From Frondihabitans sucicola (GTDB taxonomy: Bacteria > Actinomycetota > Actinomycetes > Actinomycetales > Microbacteriaceae): a DNA stretch of 64,000 bases. The stretch covers positions 1,302,001 through 1,366,000 of the forward strand of contig NZ_AP027732.1 in NCBI RefSeq assembly GCF_030296615.1, given 5' to 3'. Positions 1-9,400 of this stretch are shown in pieces. Position numbers and translations under genes: made by a program. Numbering within the stretch: the first letter of the stretch is position 1; the number at the start of each line of letters is the position of its first letter. Under the pieces are notes generated by a model, which ran no database searches, was not told the origin of the DNA, and saw only the letters and a program-made list of their open reading frames with translations.

Positions 1-1811
1 CGGTGCTCCGCCAGGGCAACTCCGACCGTCGCGCCCCCGCCTCCGTCAAGCAGTACGTCCGCAACCACCCGCACCGCATGGGCGCGTGGTCGTCCGACTC
101 GAAGACCAACGTGGCCACCATGGGCGTCGACGACTTCCGCTCGAACGAGACCTCGACGATCGTCCCCGACGCGGGCGCCGTCTCGATCCAGTTCACCGCG
201 GCCGACGGCACCGTCACCGTCCTCCGCGACGCGGTCGCGGTCCGCGCGGGCGAGGTCATCGACGCGACCGTCCTTCACGTGAAGCCGCTCCGAGACTTCT
301 TCGTGGCTCAGATCGACCGCGCCGCGGCCGAGGGTGTGCTCTTCTCCGTCCACCTCAAGGCGACCATGATGAAGGTCTCCGACCCGATCATCTTCGGCCA
401 CGCGATCCGCGCCTACTTCAGCGACGCGTTCGAGAAGTACGGCGCCGACCTCGCTGCCGCGGGGCTCAACCCGAACGACGGGCTCGGCGCCCTCCTCGCG
501 GGCCTCGACTCGCTCCCGAACGGCGCCGAGATCACGGCGGCCTTCCAGGAGCGCCTCGACAACGGTCCCGACATCGCCATGGTCGATTCCGACAAGGGCA
601 TCACCAACCTCCACGTGCCGAGCGACGTCATCGTCGACGCGTCGATGCCGGCGATGATCCGCTCCTCCGGTCACATGTGGGGCAAGGACGGTGCCGAGCA
701 CGACACGCTCGCCGTCATCCCCGACTCGAGCTACGCCGGTATCTACCAGACGGTGCTCGACGACTGCCGCGTCAACGGCGCCTTCGACCCGAAGACGCTC
801 GGCTCGGTGCCCAACGTCGGCCTCATGGCCATGGCGGCCGAAGAGTACGGGTCGCACGACAAGACGTTCGAGGCTCCGGCCGCCGGCACGATCCGCGTGC
901 TCGACGCCTCGGGCGCCACGCTGCTCGAGCACGAGGTCGAGGCCGGCGACATCTGGCGCATGTGCCAGACGAAAGACGCGGCGATCCGCGACTGGGTCGG
1001 CCTCGCGGTCACCCGCGCGCGTGCCAGCGGGGCTCCCGCCGTCTTCTGGCTCGACCCGACGCGGGCGCACGACGCCGTCCTCACCGACCTGGTGCACGGC
1101 TACCTCGCCGAGCTCGACACCGACGGGCTGCAGATCGAGATCAAGTCGCCCGTCGACGCGATGCTCTTCTCGCTCGAGCGCATCCGCCGCAGCGAAGACA
1201 CCATCTCGGTGACCGGCAACGTCCTCCGCGACTACCTGACCGACCTCTTCCCGATCATGGAGCTGGGCACCTCCGCGAAGATGCTCTCGATCGTTCCCCT
1301 GCTCTTCGGCGGCGGCCTGTTCGAGACCGGCGCCGGCGGCTCGGCCCCGAAGCACGTGTCGCAGCTCGTGAAGGAGGACTACCTGCGCTGGGACAGCCTC
1401 GGCGAGTTCCTGGCACTGGCAGCCAGCTTCGAGCACCTCGCGACGTCCACCGACAACGCCCGCGCGCAGATCCTGGCCGACACGCTCGACCGAGCCACAG
1501 CCACGTTCCTCGACGAGAACAAGTCGCCGGCACGCTCGGTGGGCTCGATCGACAACCGCGGCAGCCACTTCTACCTGGCGCTCTACTGGGCGCAAGAGTT
1601 GGCGGCGCAGACGGTCGACGCGTCGCTGGCCGCCGACTTCGCCGCTCTCGCGTCGACGCTGGCGTCGTCCGAGGAGAAGATCAACGGCGAGCTGATCAGC
1701 GTGCAGGGCTCGCCGGTCGACATCGGGGGCTACTACCGTCCCGACGACGTGAAGGCCAGCGCTGTCATGCGCCCCTCCGCCACGCTCAACGAGGCGCTCG
1801 CCGCGCTCTAG
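1..1811 (+). CDS. icd: NADP-dependent isocitrate dehydrogenase, monomeric type (5' end outside window)
   Basis: Converts isocitrate to 2-oxoglutarate in the cytosolic TCA cycle with NADP+. About 603 residues are visible, open from the window edge to a TAG at 1809-1811. The monomeric family is about 740 residues, so roughly the first 135 are missing. The first visible residues, [12 protein letters not shown], are a conserved segment of the monomeric enzyme, and the rest aligns with it by eye to the normal C-terminus; the dimeric form (about 420 residues) has a different sequence. It converges on the ROK kinase, with an inverted-repeat element in the gap. Confidence 0.95.
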   Translation, partial: VLRQGNSDRRAPASVKQYVRNHPHRMGAWSSDSKTNVATMGVDDFRSNETSTIVPDAGAVSIQFTAADGTVTVLRDAVAVRAGEVIDATVLHVKPLRDFFVAQIDRAAAEGVLFSVHLKATMMKVSDPIIFGHAIRAYFSDAFEKYGADLAAAGLNPNDGLGALLAGLDSLPNGAEITAAFQERLDNGPDIAMVDSDKGITNLHVPSDVIVDASMPAMIRSSGHMWGKDGAEHDTLAVIPDSSYAGIYQTVLDDCRVNGAFDPKTLGSVPNVGLMAMAAEEYGSHDKTFEAPAAGTIRVLDASGATLLEHEVEAGDIWRMCQTKDAAIRDWVGLAVTRARASGAPAVFWLDPTRAHDAVLTDLVHGYLAELDTDGLQIEIKSPVDAMLFSLERIRRSEDTISVTGNVLRDYLTDLFPIMELGTSAKMLSIVPLLFGGGLFETGAGGSAPKHVSQLVKEDYLRWDSLGEFLALAASFEHLATSTDNARAQILADTLDRATATFLDENKSPARSVGSIDNRGSHFYLALYWAQELAAQTVDASLAADFAALASTLASSEEKINGELISVQGSPVDIGGYYRPDDVKASAVMRPSATLNEALAAL

Positions 1812-1918
1812 GTGCGTGCCGCGCGGGTGCGCGCTGCGCGTGCCTGCCCGCGCGGCCGCCCCTGCGCGCCGCCCGCGCCCGCGCGTACCCGCGCACACCC
1901 GCGCACCCGCACACCTGC

Positions 1919-1998
1919 CGAAATCGAAGGGGATTCTTCCCCGGAGGCCCTCGCATCCCCTTGCGCAGGCCCTCCGGGGAGGATCCCCTTCGATTTAA
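1919..1998. repeat. Inverted-repeat element, copy A (convergent icd / ROK kinase gap)
   Basis: An 80-bp element that is nearly palindromic over its whole length. Outer arms are CGAAATCGAAGGGGATT (1919-1935) and GATCCCCTTCGATTT (1982-1996); inner arms CCCCGGAGGCC and GGCCCTCCGGGG continue the stem to a short loop near 1953-1968. The same ends occur in four other places in the window. The flank 1812-1918 is low-complexity GC-rich sequence with no gene. No transposase or target duplication is visible. It could act as a bidirectional terminator; that is inference. Confidence 0.85.
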
Positions 1999-2044
1999 GG
2001 AGGGGCGGGGTGGCGGCGGAGTAGCGCGGGGCCGAGGGCAGGGA

Positions 2045-2950
2045 TCAGGGGCGCAGGACGGCGGCCGGCGCACCCAGCATGGCGGCGCCCACCGCAGCGA
2101 CCGAGAGGCCGTCGGGCAGCAGGCGGATCCGTCCCGGCAGGTCGAGCGACGCCAGGAACGTCGACGACCCGGCCCAGCCGGCGAGGACGCCGCGGACGCC
2201 GTCGAGGAGGGGCGCACCGACGTGGCTGAGGCCGCCGCCGATGACCACCGACTCGACGTCGACGGTCAGCACGAGGATCCGGACGGCCGCGGCGACCCCG
2301 GAGAAAAGAAGCGCGCGGATCCGCAGGGCTTCGGGGTCTCCACCCGCCGCCGCCGCGAAGAGGGCCTGAGCAGGATACGCGTGTTCGATCGGCCACAGTC
2401 GCGCGATGGCGCCGCCCGAGGCGACGGTCTCGAGGCAGCCGCGCTGCCCGCAGGCGCAGACGGCGCCGAGCGGGTCGACCGGGATGTGGCCGATCTCGCC
2501 GGACACGCCGCGGGCGCCGCGCCATAGGGAACCGTCGACGACGATGCCGGCGGCCAGGCCGGTGCCGAGGTTCAGGTAGGCCACGGGCCCGGACAGGGCC
2601 ATCAGGTGGTACGCGCCCAGGGCGGCCGCGTTGACGTCGTTCTCGACCGCTACGGGGGCGTGCACCAGGTTCTCGAGGCCGCTGCCGAAGGCGGTGTCGT
2701 CGAAACCCAGGTTGACCGCGTGCCGCACGCGGCCGGTCGCGGGGTCGACCAGGCCGGGAATTCCGACGCCGATCGAGTCGAACTCGGATCGGGCGAGTCG
2801 CTGGAGCCCGGTCACGGCCGCAGCCGCATTGGCCAGCACCTCGGCCTCGCCGAAGCCCGTGGCGAGGCGCAGCCTCTGAACGGGTGTTCCCGCGTCGTCG
2901 ATGGCGACGGCGTCGATCTTCGTGCCGCCGATGTCGAGGCCGGCCCTCAT
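2045..2950 (-). CDS. ROK-family sugar kinase (probable N-acetylglucosamine / glucose kinase)
   Basis: A 301-residue cytosolic ROK kinase that would phosphorylate a hexose or amino sugar with ATP. The N-terminal phosphate loop is LDIGGTKIDAVAI, the catalytic region is VENDVNAAALGAY, and the zinc motif is CACGQRGCLE near residues 170-180. I chose ATG at 2950 because the ROK fold starts immediately there; the frame runs open to 3058, but that extension is not family-like. It is divergent from a ROK repressor and a GlcNAc-type uptake operon, which makes GlcNAc (NagK role) the likeliest substrate; glucose cannot be excluded. Confidence 0.88.
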   Translation of the reverse strand: MRAGLDIGGTKIDAVAIDDAGTPVQRLRLATGFGEAEVLANAAAAVTGLQRLARSEFDSIGVGIPGLVDPATGRVRHAVNLGFDDTAFGSGLENLVHAPVAVENDVNAAALGAYHLMALSGPVAYLNLGTGLAAGIVVDGSLWRGARGVSGEIGHIPVDPLGAVCACGQRGCLETVASGGAIARLWPIEHAYPAQALFAAAAGGDPEALRIRALLFSGVAAAVRILVLTVDVESVVIGGGLSHVGAPLLDGVRGVLAGWAGSSTFLASLDLPGRIRLLPDGLSVAAVGAAMLGAPAAVLRP

Positions 2951-3025
2951 CGGACGGCGTCCGCCCTGGTGGTCGGCGCGGGGCATGTGCCGAAGACGTC
3001 GGTGGCGTGCGGGGCGGGCATGTTT

Positions 3026-3044
3026 GTTAGTAAAGCTTACGAAT
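3026..3044. promoter_or_regulatory. Operator-like inverted repeat upstream of the ROK kinase
   Basis: Half sites GTTAGTAA (3026-3033) and TTACGAAT (3037-3044) form an imperfect dyad. They resemble the arms of the dyad at 3147-3169 on the other side of this 282-bp divergent region, although the spacing is 3 instead of 7 bases. A shared ROK repressor site is plausible; the spacing difference is a weakness. Confidence 0.5.
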
Positions 3045-3137
3045 ACGATTCCGCGCAACCGCTCCGTTCACTTCTTTACCGAATAAATCGCCGCAATTGC
3101 AAGGATGTTTCGGCCACGTTAACTCGCGAATTGCCCC

Positions 3138-3169
3138 TTGACTTTTGTTTGTAAGGGCAATTTACTAAC
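3138..3169 (+). promoter_or_regulatory. Promoter and overlapping operator of the ROK repressor / amino-sugar operon
   Basis: A -35 box TTGACT (3138-3143), a 17-base spacer and a -10-like TTTACT (3161-3166) precede the repressor gene. A dyad GTTTGTAA-7-TTACTAAC (3147-3154 and 3162-3169) covers the spacer and the -10 box, so a bound dimer would block RNA polymerase. ROK repressors often bind such AT-rich dyads and release them when the sugar binds. Autoregulation is inferred. Confidence 0.65.
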
Positions 3170-3232
3170 ACAACCAGGCCAGAGCGGGTCCCGTTCGGGG
3201 CCACCGGGCAGCCGAGACGAAAGTGGGCCAGC

Positions 3233-4405
3233 ATGTCGGACGACGTGATGACGAGCGCGCAAGAAGCCGCTGCACCTCGTCGCCGACGCGTGTCGGTCAA
3301 GGCGCTCCCGCAGCACAATCGCGTGCACAACCGGTCCCTGGTGCTCCAGGCCCTCTTCCACCTCGGCGCCATGAGTCGAGCCGACCTGGCCCGTCAGTCG
3401 GGGCTCACTCGCCCCACCGTCTCGGTGCTCGTCGCCGAGCTCGAGGCCGACGGCATCGTCTCGGAGATCGGCCAGCGCGAAGACGTCCGCGTCGGCAAGC
3501 CGGCCACCCTCGTCGAGATCAACGCCGACGCCTTCCACATGATCGTCCTCGACCTCTCCAGCGCGGATCGTTTCGTCGGCGCGGTCGTCAACCTCCGCGG
3601 CGAGATCATCGAGCGCGCCGAGATCGAGATCGACGGAGCCGTTCGCGACGACGCGATCGCGCGGGTGATCCGGCTGGGGGAGCGTCTTTCCGCTCTGACG
3701 ACCCGCCGCATCCTCGGTATCGGCGTCGGTTCTCCCGGAATCGTCGACGACCAGGGCGTCGTCCGCGAGGCCCTCCACCTCGAGTGGTTCGACCTCCCGC
3801 TCAAGGAGCGTCTGAAGAAGCACTTCCAGGTGCCCGTGCGCGTCGCCAACGACGCCAACGTCGCCGCACTCGGCGTGCACACCTTCCGCGACGTGCCCGG
3901 GCTCAGCCTCATGGTCATCACGATCGAGCACGGCGTCGGCGTCGGCCTCATCATCGGCGGATCACTCGTCGAGGGCGAGCAGTTCTCCGCCGGCGAGATC
4001 GGCCACGTCACGGTCGACACCGGCAGCGACGGCGAGTCCGGCGACCTCTGCACCTGTGGCCGCCGCGGCTGCCTCGAGGTCGTCATCGGTGCCCGCTACC
4101 TCAGCGACCGGATCGAAGGACTCGGCGAAGCCGATCGCGACGCGGCCCTCCGCACCGCGGGCCGGGCCCTCGGCGTCGTCACGGCGCCGGTGATCAGCGC
4201 GCTCAACCTCAACGAGGTGGTCCTCTCCGGCCCCGCCGCCCTCCTCGACGGCCCGTTCGCCGAAGCGGCCCTGGACACCGTCCGCTCGCGCACCCTGTCG
4301 GTGGTCGGCACGGGCCTCTCCCTCCGGACGAGCGGCGGCGACACCGACCTGGTGCTCCTCGGCGGTGCCTCCCTGGTGCTGCAGGCCGAGCTCGGCGTCT
4401 CCTGA
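3233..4405 (+). CDS. ROK-family transcriptional repressor (NagC/XylR type)
   Basis: A 390-residue regulator. A winged helix-turn-helix lies at about residues 45-75 (SRADLARQSGLTRPTVSVLV), followed by a ROK sugar-sensing domain with VANDANVAALG and the zinc motif CTCGRRGCLE. The intact zinc motif suggests it senses a sugar or sugar phosphate. It is the first gene of the uptake operon, 50 bases before the binding-protein gene, and is divergent from a ROK kinase. The likely inducer is GlcNAc or a GlcNAc oligomer, inferred from the downstream hexosaminidase and nagB. ATG 3233 gives the normal ROK N-terminus; its ribosome site is weak. Confidence 0.9.
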   Translation: MSDDVMTSAQEAAAPRRRRVSVKALPQHNRVHNRSLVLQALFHLGAMSRADLARQSGLTRPTVSVLVAELEADGIVSEIGQREDVRVGKPATLVEINADAFHMIVLDLSSADRFVGAVVNLRGEIIERAEIEIDGAVRDDAIARVIRLGERLSALTTRRILGIGVGSPGIVDDQGVVREALHLEWFDLPLKERLKKHFQVPVRVANDANVAALGVHTFRDVPGLSLMVITIEHGVGVGLIIGGSLVEGEQFSAGEIGHVTVDTGSDGESGDLCTCGRRGCLEVVIGARYLSDRIEGLGEADRDAALRTAGRALGVVTAPVISALNLNEVVLSGPAALLDGPFAEAALDTVRSRTLSVVGTGLSLRTSGGDTDLVLLGGASLVLQAELGVS

Positions 4406-4455
4406 ATCTTCCTGTTCCCTCCCTTCACCCCACCCCACATCACGAGGAGTCGAAA

Positions 4456-5784
4456 GTGCGTAAGTCAAAGATCGCAAGCGTCGGGGCCATCGGCCTCGCC
4501 GCAATCGTGGCGCTCAGCGCCTGTTCCAGCGGCGGCACCACGAGCGCCGGCGGCGGCGGGGTCAAGACCATCCCCGACGTCAAGGGGTCGGGCAAGACCC
4601 TCAAGGTCTGGGTCATGACCGGCGACTACACGGACGCCACGATCGCCGCCATCAACAAGGAGTTCACCAAGAAGACGGGCGCCAAAGTCGACGTCCAGAT
4701 TCAGCAGTGGGACGGCATCACGACCAAGGTCTCGACGGCGCTCGCGACGTCGACTCCGCCCGACGTGCTCGACCTCGGCAGCACGCAGGTCGCCAGCTAC
4801 GCCGCCAACGGCGCCCTGCTCGACCTCACGCCGTACAAGAAAGACCTCGCTCAGGGCCAGACCTGGCTATCCGGCCTCTCCGACCCGGCCACCGTCGACA
4901 AGAAGCTGTACGGCCTGCCCGGCTTCGCCGGTGCGCGCGCCGTCATCTACAACAAGACGATGTGGGCCAAGGCCGGCATCACCGCCGCGCCGAGCACGTA
5001 CGACGAGCTGACCGCCGACCTCGACAAGGTCGCGGCCGCCAACAAGTCGACCTCCGACTTCTCGCCGTTCTACCTGCCCGGGCAGTACTGGTACGCCGGC
5101 ATGCAGTTCGTGTGGGACGCCGGCGGGTCGATCGCGACCTCGAAGAACGGTAAATGGACGGCCGGATTCGGCTCGGCCAAGGCCCAGCAGGGTCTGACCG
5201 ACTTCAAGACCTTCCAGAACAAGTACTCCTCGGCGGCCTCGCAGACCCTCGACACCGACAGCCCGGATCAAGACCAGATCTTCGCGGACGGCAAGACCAG
5301 CGCGATCCTGCACACCAACGGCGCCATCGGTCTGATCGAGAAGGCCAACCCGAAGATCAAGGACTCCGACCTCGGCAGCTTCCCGCTCCCCGGCAAGTCG
5401 GGCAAGACGCAGCCGGTCATGCTCGGTGGCTCCGACTGGGGCATCGCCGCCAAGTCGAAGAACTCCGACCTCGCCCTGGCGTGGTCGAAGATCGCGGCGA
5501 GCCCGTCGATCCAGTCGAAGTGGGTCTACAAGAACGACGGCTGGATCCCGAACAGCACCGAGGGCATCAAGGCGGCCGACAGCACGCTGAGCGACCTCAA
5601 CAAGGGCTTCTTCAACGCGGCCCTGAACTCGAAGGCCACCCCCGCAAGCGGTAACTGGGCCAACCTCGAGGGCGACAAGAGCATCAACCAGATCTTCGGC
5701 TCGATCGCCTCGGGCTCGAAGACGCCCGAAGCCGCGGCCAAGAGCTTCGACTCCGCTGCGAACAAGCAGCTGAACAGCAAGTAG
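4456..5784 (+). CDS. Sugar ABC transporter substrate-binding lipoprotein (amino-sugar cassette)
   Basis: A 442-residue family 1 solute-binding protein that would capture an oligosaccharide outside the membrane. The signal peptide ends in the lipobox LSAC with the lipidated Cys at residue 23, followed by a Ser/Gly-rich linker. The GTG start at 4456 is fixed by GAGGAG at 4444-4449, six bases upstream. Two permeases follow after a strong hairpin. No ATPase gene is present in the cassette, so a shared MsiK-type ATPase encoded elsewhere is expected, as in many actinomycete systems. The specificity, GlcNAc oligomers such as chitobiose, is inferred from the neighbours. Confidence 0.9.
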   Translation: MRKSKIASVGAIGLAAIVALSACSSGGTTSAGGGGVKTIPDVKGSGKTLKVWVMTGDYTDATIAAINKEFTKKTGAKVDVQIQQWDGITTKVSTALATSTPPDVLDLGSTQVASYAANGALLDLTPYKKDLAQGQTWLSGLSDPATVDKKLYGLPGFAGARAVIYNKTMWAKAGITAAPSTYDELTADLDKVAAANKSTSDFSPFYLPGQYWYAGMQFVWDAGGSIATSKNGKWTAGFGSAKAQQGLTDFKTFQNKYSSAASQTLDTDSPDQDQIFADGKTSAILHTNGAIGLIEKANPKIKDSDLGSFPLPGKSGKTQPVMLGGSDWGIAAKSKNSDLALAWSKIAASPSIQSKWVYKNDGWIPNSTEGIKAADSTLSDLNKGFFNAALNSKATPASGNWANLEGDKSINQIFGSIASGSKTPEAAAKSFDSAANKQLNSK

Positions 5785-5790
5785 TGCCGA

Positions 5791-5820
5791 GGGGCGCTGC
5801 GCGGACACGCGCAGCGCCCC
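5791..5820 (+). terminator. Hairpin between binding-protein and permease genes
   Basis: A perfect 13-bp stem, GGGGCGCTGCGCG with CGCGCAGCGCCCC and loop GACA, starts six bases after the stop codon. There is no long T tract, only TTCT. Such hairpins commonly stabilise the binding-protein message or partly terminate transcription, giving more binding protein than permease. Confidence 0.75.
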
Positions 5821-5862
5821 TTCTCCACGTCGCCCATCACCCCGACTCGTTAGGACCTCTTC

Positions 5863-6792
5863 GTGGCCATCACGGCAGTGAACCCGGGCTTCCGGATGAA
5901 GAAGAAACGCAGCCTCGCGCCCGTCTGGCTCCTCAGCCCCGCCGGGATCGTCATCCTGGCGGTCCTGGTCGCACCGATCATCTACCTGGTCTTCACGTCG
6001 TTCACGAACTACGACCAGCGCACGCTCTACACCGGCGCCTTCGATTCCGTCGGCTTCGCGAACTACGTCACCCTGCTGACCGACCCCGACTTCTGGTGGT
6101 CGCTGATCCGCACGGTGTTCTTCACCGCGGCCATGGTGATCGGCAGCATCGTCATCGGCACCGGTGTCTCACACCTGCTGACCCGGCTCGGGACCGCGAT
6201 GCGCTACGTCGTGACCGTCGTCCTCATCTTCGCCTGGGGCATGCCGAACGTCGCGTCCTCACTGGTGTGGAAGTGGCTGTTCCAGCCCGGCTACGGCGTC
6301 ATCAACTGGTTCCTCACTCAGCTGCACGTCTTCGGCGACATGACGAACGTCGACTGGTCGAACAACGCGTTCCTCTCCTACTCGTCCATCTGGATGCTGA
6401 TCGTCTGGCAGGCGGTTCCCTTCATCGCCCTGACGCTGTACGCGGCCGAGACGCAGATCCCCGCCGAGCTCAAGGAGGCGGCCCGCCTCGACGGCGCCTC
6501 CGAGTGGCGCGTCTACCGGATCATCACGCTGACTTTCCTCAAGCCGACCCTGCTTCTCGTCACGATCCTGTCGGTCATCTGGGACTACAACGTCTTCAAC
6601 CAGATCTGGCTCGTCTCGCAGGGCGGCCCGGACGACGCGACGTCGACCCTGGGCGTCTTCACCTTCAAGACGGCCTTCGTCGGGTTCGAACTCGGGCAGG
6701 GCGCCGCGATCTCCGTCGTGACGACGCTCGTCCTCCTGATCCTGACCGTCTTCTACATCCGCAACCTCATCCGATCGGGAGAAGACCTGTGA
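5863..6792 (+). CDS. Sugar ABC transporter permease, MalF/LacF type
   Basis: A 309-residue inner-membrane permease with six predicted hydrophobic segments, the first at about residues 20-45 after a basic KKKR stretch. The cytoplasmic EAA loop that docks on the ATPase reads EAARLDGASEWRVYRI near residue 205. It has a GTG start with AGGA about seven bases upstream. It forms the membrane channel with the next gene, which it overlaps by four bases (GTGA), indicating translational coupling. Confidence 0.92.
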   Translation: MAITAVNPGFRMKKKRSLAPVWLLSPAGIVILAVLVAPIIYLVFTSFTNYDQRTLYTGAFDSVGFANYVTLLTDPDFWWSLIRTVFFTAAMVIGSIVIGTGVSHLLTRLGTAMRYVVTVVLIFAWGMPNVASSLVWKWLFQPGYGVINWFLTQLHVFGDMTNVDWSNNAFLSYSSIWMLIVWQAVPFIALTLYAAETQIPAELKEAARLDGASEWRVYRIITLTFLKPTLLLVTILSVIWDYNVFNQIWLVSQGGPDDATSTLGVFTFKTAFVGFELGQGAAISVVTTLVLLILTVFYIRNLIRSGEDL

Positions 6793-7724
6793 CCACGACC
6801 GCGCCCGCCGGCATCGGCACCGACGTCCCCGAGACCGCAGACGAGGCTAAGAAGATCTCGCGAGCAGAGGCGAAGGAGACGCGCAATCGCCCTCGCCGAC
6901 GCAAGAAGGTGCGCTGGATCTCGAACACGATCGCCGTCGTGTTCTCGATCGTCTGGATCTTCCCCGTCTACTGGATGGTCAACACGGCCTTCAAGCCGCG
7001 CTCGGAGGCGATGACCTCCGTGCCGCAGTTCCTGCCGGCGAACCCGACCTTCCACAACTTCATCGTCGCGTTCACGCAGGGCGACTTCCTGCTCTACCTG
7101 CGCAACTCCGCGATCGTCGTCGCCGGAGCCGTGATCCTCTCGATCCTGCTCGGCCTCTTCGCCTCCGCGGCTCTGTCCCGCTTCACCTTCCGGGGTCGCC
7201 GCACGATCATGGTCTTCATCCTTGTCGTGCAGATGCTGCCCGCCACGGCGCTGCTGATCCCGCAGTTCCTGATCTTCAGCCAGATCGGCCTGATCGGCAC
7301 CTACGGCGGCCTGATGCTCGCCTACGTCGGGGCGGTCCTGCCGTTCACGATCTGGGTCATGCGAGGCTTCTTCCTCGCGATCCCGATGGAGGTCGAAGAG
7401 GCGGCCAGGATCGACGGCGCGTCGACCTGGCAGGTTCTCACCCGGGTGCTGTTCCCGCTGGTGATGCCCGGCATCATCGCTTCGAGCGTCTTCGCGTTCA
7501 TCGCGGCGTGGAACGATTACATCGTCTCGTACACGTTCATGCAGGATCAGTCGCACTACACGCTGCCGGTCTGGCTCGCCTCGTTCACCACGCAGACCAC
7601 CGGAACGGATTTCGGCGGCCAGATGGCAGCGTCCGTGCTGTTCTCGCTGCCGGTCGTCGTGTTCTTCATGATCATCCAACGCAACCTGGTCTCCGGCATG
7701 TCCGCCGGTGCCGTGAAGGGATAA
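6789..7724 (+). CDS. Sugar ABC transporter permease, MalG type
   Basis: A 311-residue second permease of the amino-sugar importer. A polar, basic N-terminal tail of about 45 residues (RNRPRRRKKVRW) precedes six membrane segments; the EAA loop is EEAARIDGASTWQVLTR. The start is the GTG at 6789, overlapping the stop of the preceding permease. The hexosaminidase gene follows five bases after the TAA, so all these genes should share one transcript. Confidence 0.92.
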   Translation: MTTTAPAGIGTDVPETADEAKKISRAEAKETRNRPRRRKKVRWISNTIAVVFSIVWIFPVYWMVNTAFKPRSEAMTSVPQFLPANPTFHNFIVAFTQGDFLLYLRNSAIVVAGAVILSILLGLFASAALSRFTFRGRRTIMVFILVVQMLPATALLIPQFLIFSQIGLIGTYGGLMLAYVGAVLPFTIWVMRGFFLAIPMEVEEAARIDGASTWQVLTRVLFPLVMPGIIASSVFAFIAAWNDYIVSYTFMQDQSHYTLPVWLASFTTQTTGTDFGGQMAASVLFSLPVVVFFMIIQRNLVSGMSAGAVKG

Positions 7725-7729
7725 CCACA

Positions 7730-9391
7730 ATGATCTCGCTCGTCCCCCAGCCGTCGTCGCTCGTCGAGGGCTCCGGCCGATTCGTCCTCGACGAACAGAC
7801 TCGCATCGTCGCACCCGACTCGCTCGCCGGCACCGTGGCCTGGCTTCAGCAGGCCCTCCGCCCGGCGACCGGCCTGCCCCTCCGCGAGAGCGAGCGATCC
7901 GACGCCACCGATCGATCCGACGCCACCGATCGATCCGACCGCGCCATCGTGCTGGGCCTCTCCGCCGATCTGCGGCCGTCGGAGTACCGCCTGGAGGCCG
8001 GCGTCTCCGGCGTCGTGATCGAGGGCGGCGACGAAGCCGGGCTCTTCCACGGCGTCCAGACTCTCCTGCAGCTTCTGCCGACCGCCGTCTATCGTCGCGC
8101 CCTGGTCGCCGATGCCGAGTGGTTCGTGCCCTCCGTCACCATCGTCGACGCCCCGCGGTTCGGCTGGCGCGGCGCCATGCTCGACGTGGCCCGTCACTTC
8201 CTCCCGAAGCACGACGTCCTGCGCTTCATCGACCTGATGGCGATGCACAAGCTCAACGTGCTGCACTGGCACCTCACCGAAGACCAGGGCTGGCGGATCG
8301 AGATCAAGCGCTACCCGAAGCTCACCGAGGTGGCCTCGTGGCGAACGGAGTCGCAGGTCGGCGCCGGGGAGGACGCCACGATGGACGGCCGCCCGCACGG
8401 CGGCTTCTACACCCAGGACGACATCCGCGAGGTCGTCGCCTACGCCGCCGCCCGCCACATCGACGTCGTGCCCGAGGTCGACGTGCCCGGCCACTCGCAG
8501 GCGGCGATCGCCGCGTATCCCTTCCTCGGCATCGGCGGAGAGGCGAAACAGCTCGAGGTCTACACCCGCTGGGGCATCATCGAGGACGTCCTCGCGATGG
8601 AGGAGTCGACCGTCGAGTTCTACACCAACGTCTTCGACGAAGTGATGGATCTCTTCCCGTCGGCCTACATCGGCGTCGGCGGCGACGAGTGCCCGCGCGT
8701 GCAGTGGGCAGAAGACCCTCGCACGCAGGAGCTCATGCGCGAGCGAGGCTTCACCGACGAGGCCGAGCTGCAGACGTGGTTCATCGGCCGCCTCGACGAG
8801 CACATCACCTCGAAGGGCCGCAGGATCTACGGGTGGGACGAAATCCTGGAGGGCGAGATCTCGCCCTCGGCCACCGTCGCCTCCTGGCGCGGGTTGACCG
8901 GCGCGGTGACCGCGGCCAAGCGGGGCCACGACGTGGTCGCCTGCCCCGACGACCAGGTCTACCTCGACTACCGGCAATCGCTCGATCCGAACGAGCCGAT
9001 CCCCGTCTCGATCCCGCTCACCGTCGAAGACGTCTACGCGTTCGAGCCCGTCCCCTCCGACCTCACCGAGGCGGAGGCGGCGCACGTCCTCGGAGGCCAG
9101 GGCAACATCTGGACCGAGCACATGGACTCGCCGCGCACCATCGACTACCTGGTGTTCCCGCGGCTGTCGGCGCTCGCCGAGGCTGTCTGGACGACCGGTT
9201 CGCGCGACTTCTCGGAGTTCGAACCGCGGCTCGCGCGCCACCTGGCTCGTCTCGACGCGGTCGGAGTCGAGTACCGTCGGTCGTCCGGCCCGCTACCGTG
9301 GCAGACGCGGCCCGGCGTTCCCGGCCGCCCGGCGACCCGCGAGGAGCGCGCGGCGTACATCGCCGAGATCGTCGCGAACATAGCTCAGTAA
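7730..9391 (+). CDS. Beta-N-acetylhexosaminidase, GH20
   Basis: A 553-residue enzyme that removes terminal beta-linked GlcNAc or GalNAc by substrate-assisted catalysis. The N-terminal domain (about 1-150) is the GH20 non-catalytic fold, followed by the barrel with HWHLTEDQGWRIEIK, PEVDVPGHSQAAIAAYP and the catalytic Asp-Glu pair in IGVGGDECP. No signal peptide is visible, so it should act in the cytosol on imported oligosaccharide. A repeated SDATDR motif (DNA 7900-7945) lies in a surface region of the N-terminal domain. ATG 7730 has GAAGGG a few bases upstream. Downstream is nagB. Confidence 0.93.
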   Translation: MISLVPQPSSLVEGSGRFVLDEQTRIVAPDSLAGTVAWLQQALRPATGLPLRESERSDATDRSDATDRSDRAIVLGLSADLRPSEYRLEAGVSGVVIEGGDEAGLFHGVQTLLQLLPTAVYRRALVADAEWFVPSVTIVDAPRFGWRGAMLDVARHFLPKHDVLRFIDLMAMHKLNVLHWHLTEDQGWRIEIKRYPKLTEVASWRTESQVGAGEDATMDGRPHGGFYTQDDIREVVAYAAARHIDVVPEVDVPGHSQAAIAAYPFLGIGGEAKQLEVYTRWGIIEDVLAMEESTVEFYTNVFDEVMDLFPSAYIGVGGDECPRVQWAEDPRTQELMRERGFTDEAELQTWFIGRLDEHITSKGRRIYGWDEILEGEISPSATVASWRGLTGAVTAAKRGHDVVACPDDQVYLDYRQSLDPNEPIPVSIPLTVEDVYAFEPVPSDLTEAEAAHVLGGQGNIWTEHMDSPRTIDYLVFPRLSALAEAVWTTGSRDFSEFEPRLARHLARLDAVGVEYRRSSGPLPWQTRPGVPGRPATREERAAYIAEIVANIAQ

Positions 9392-9400
9392 GGACCCCGC

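Noticed and set aside
86..2527. 813-residue open frame on the plus strand overlapping icd and the kinase
   Set aside because: It is an alternative frame of high-GC coding DNA, Arg/Pro-rich and without any domain; icd and the ROK kinase explain the sequence.
3223..4455. Upstream extension of the first binding-protein frame
   Set aside because: The frame is open from 3223, but it is an alternative frame of the ROK repressor; the GAGGAG site and signal peptide fix the start at 4456.
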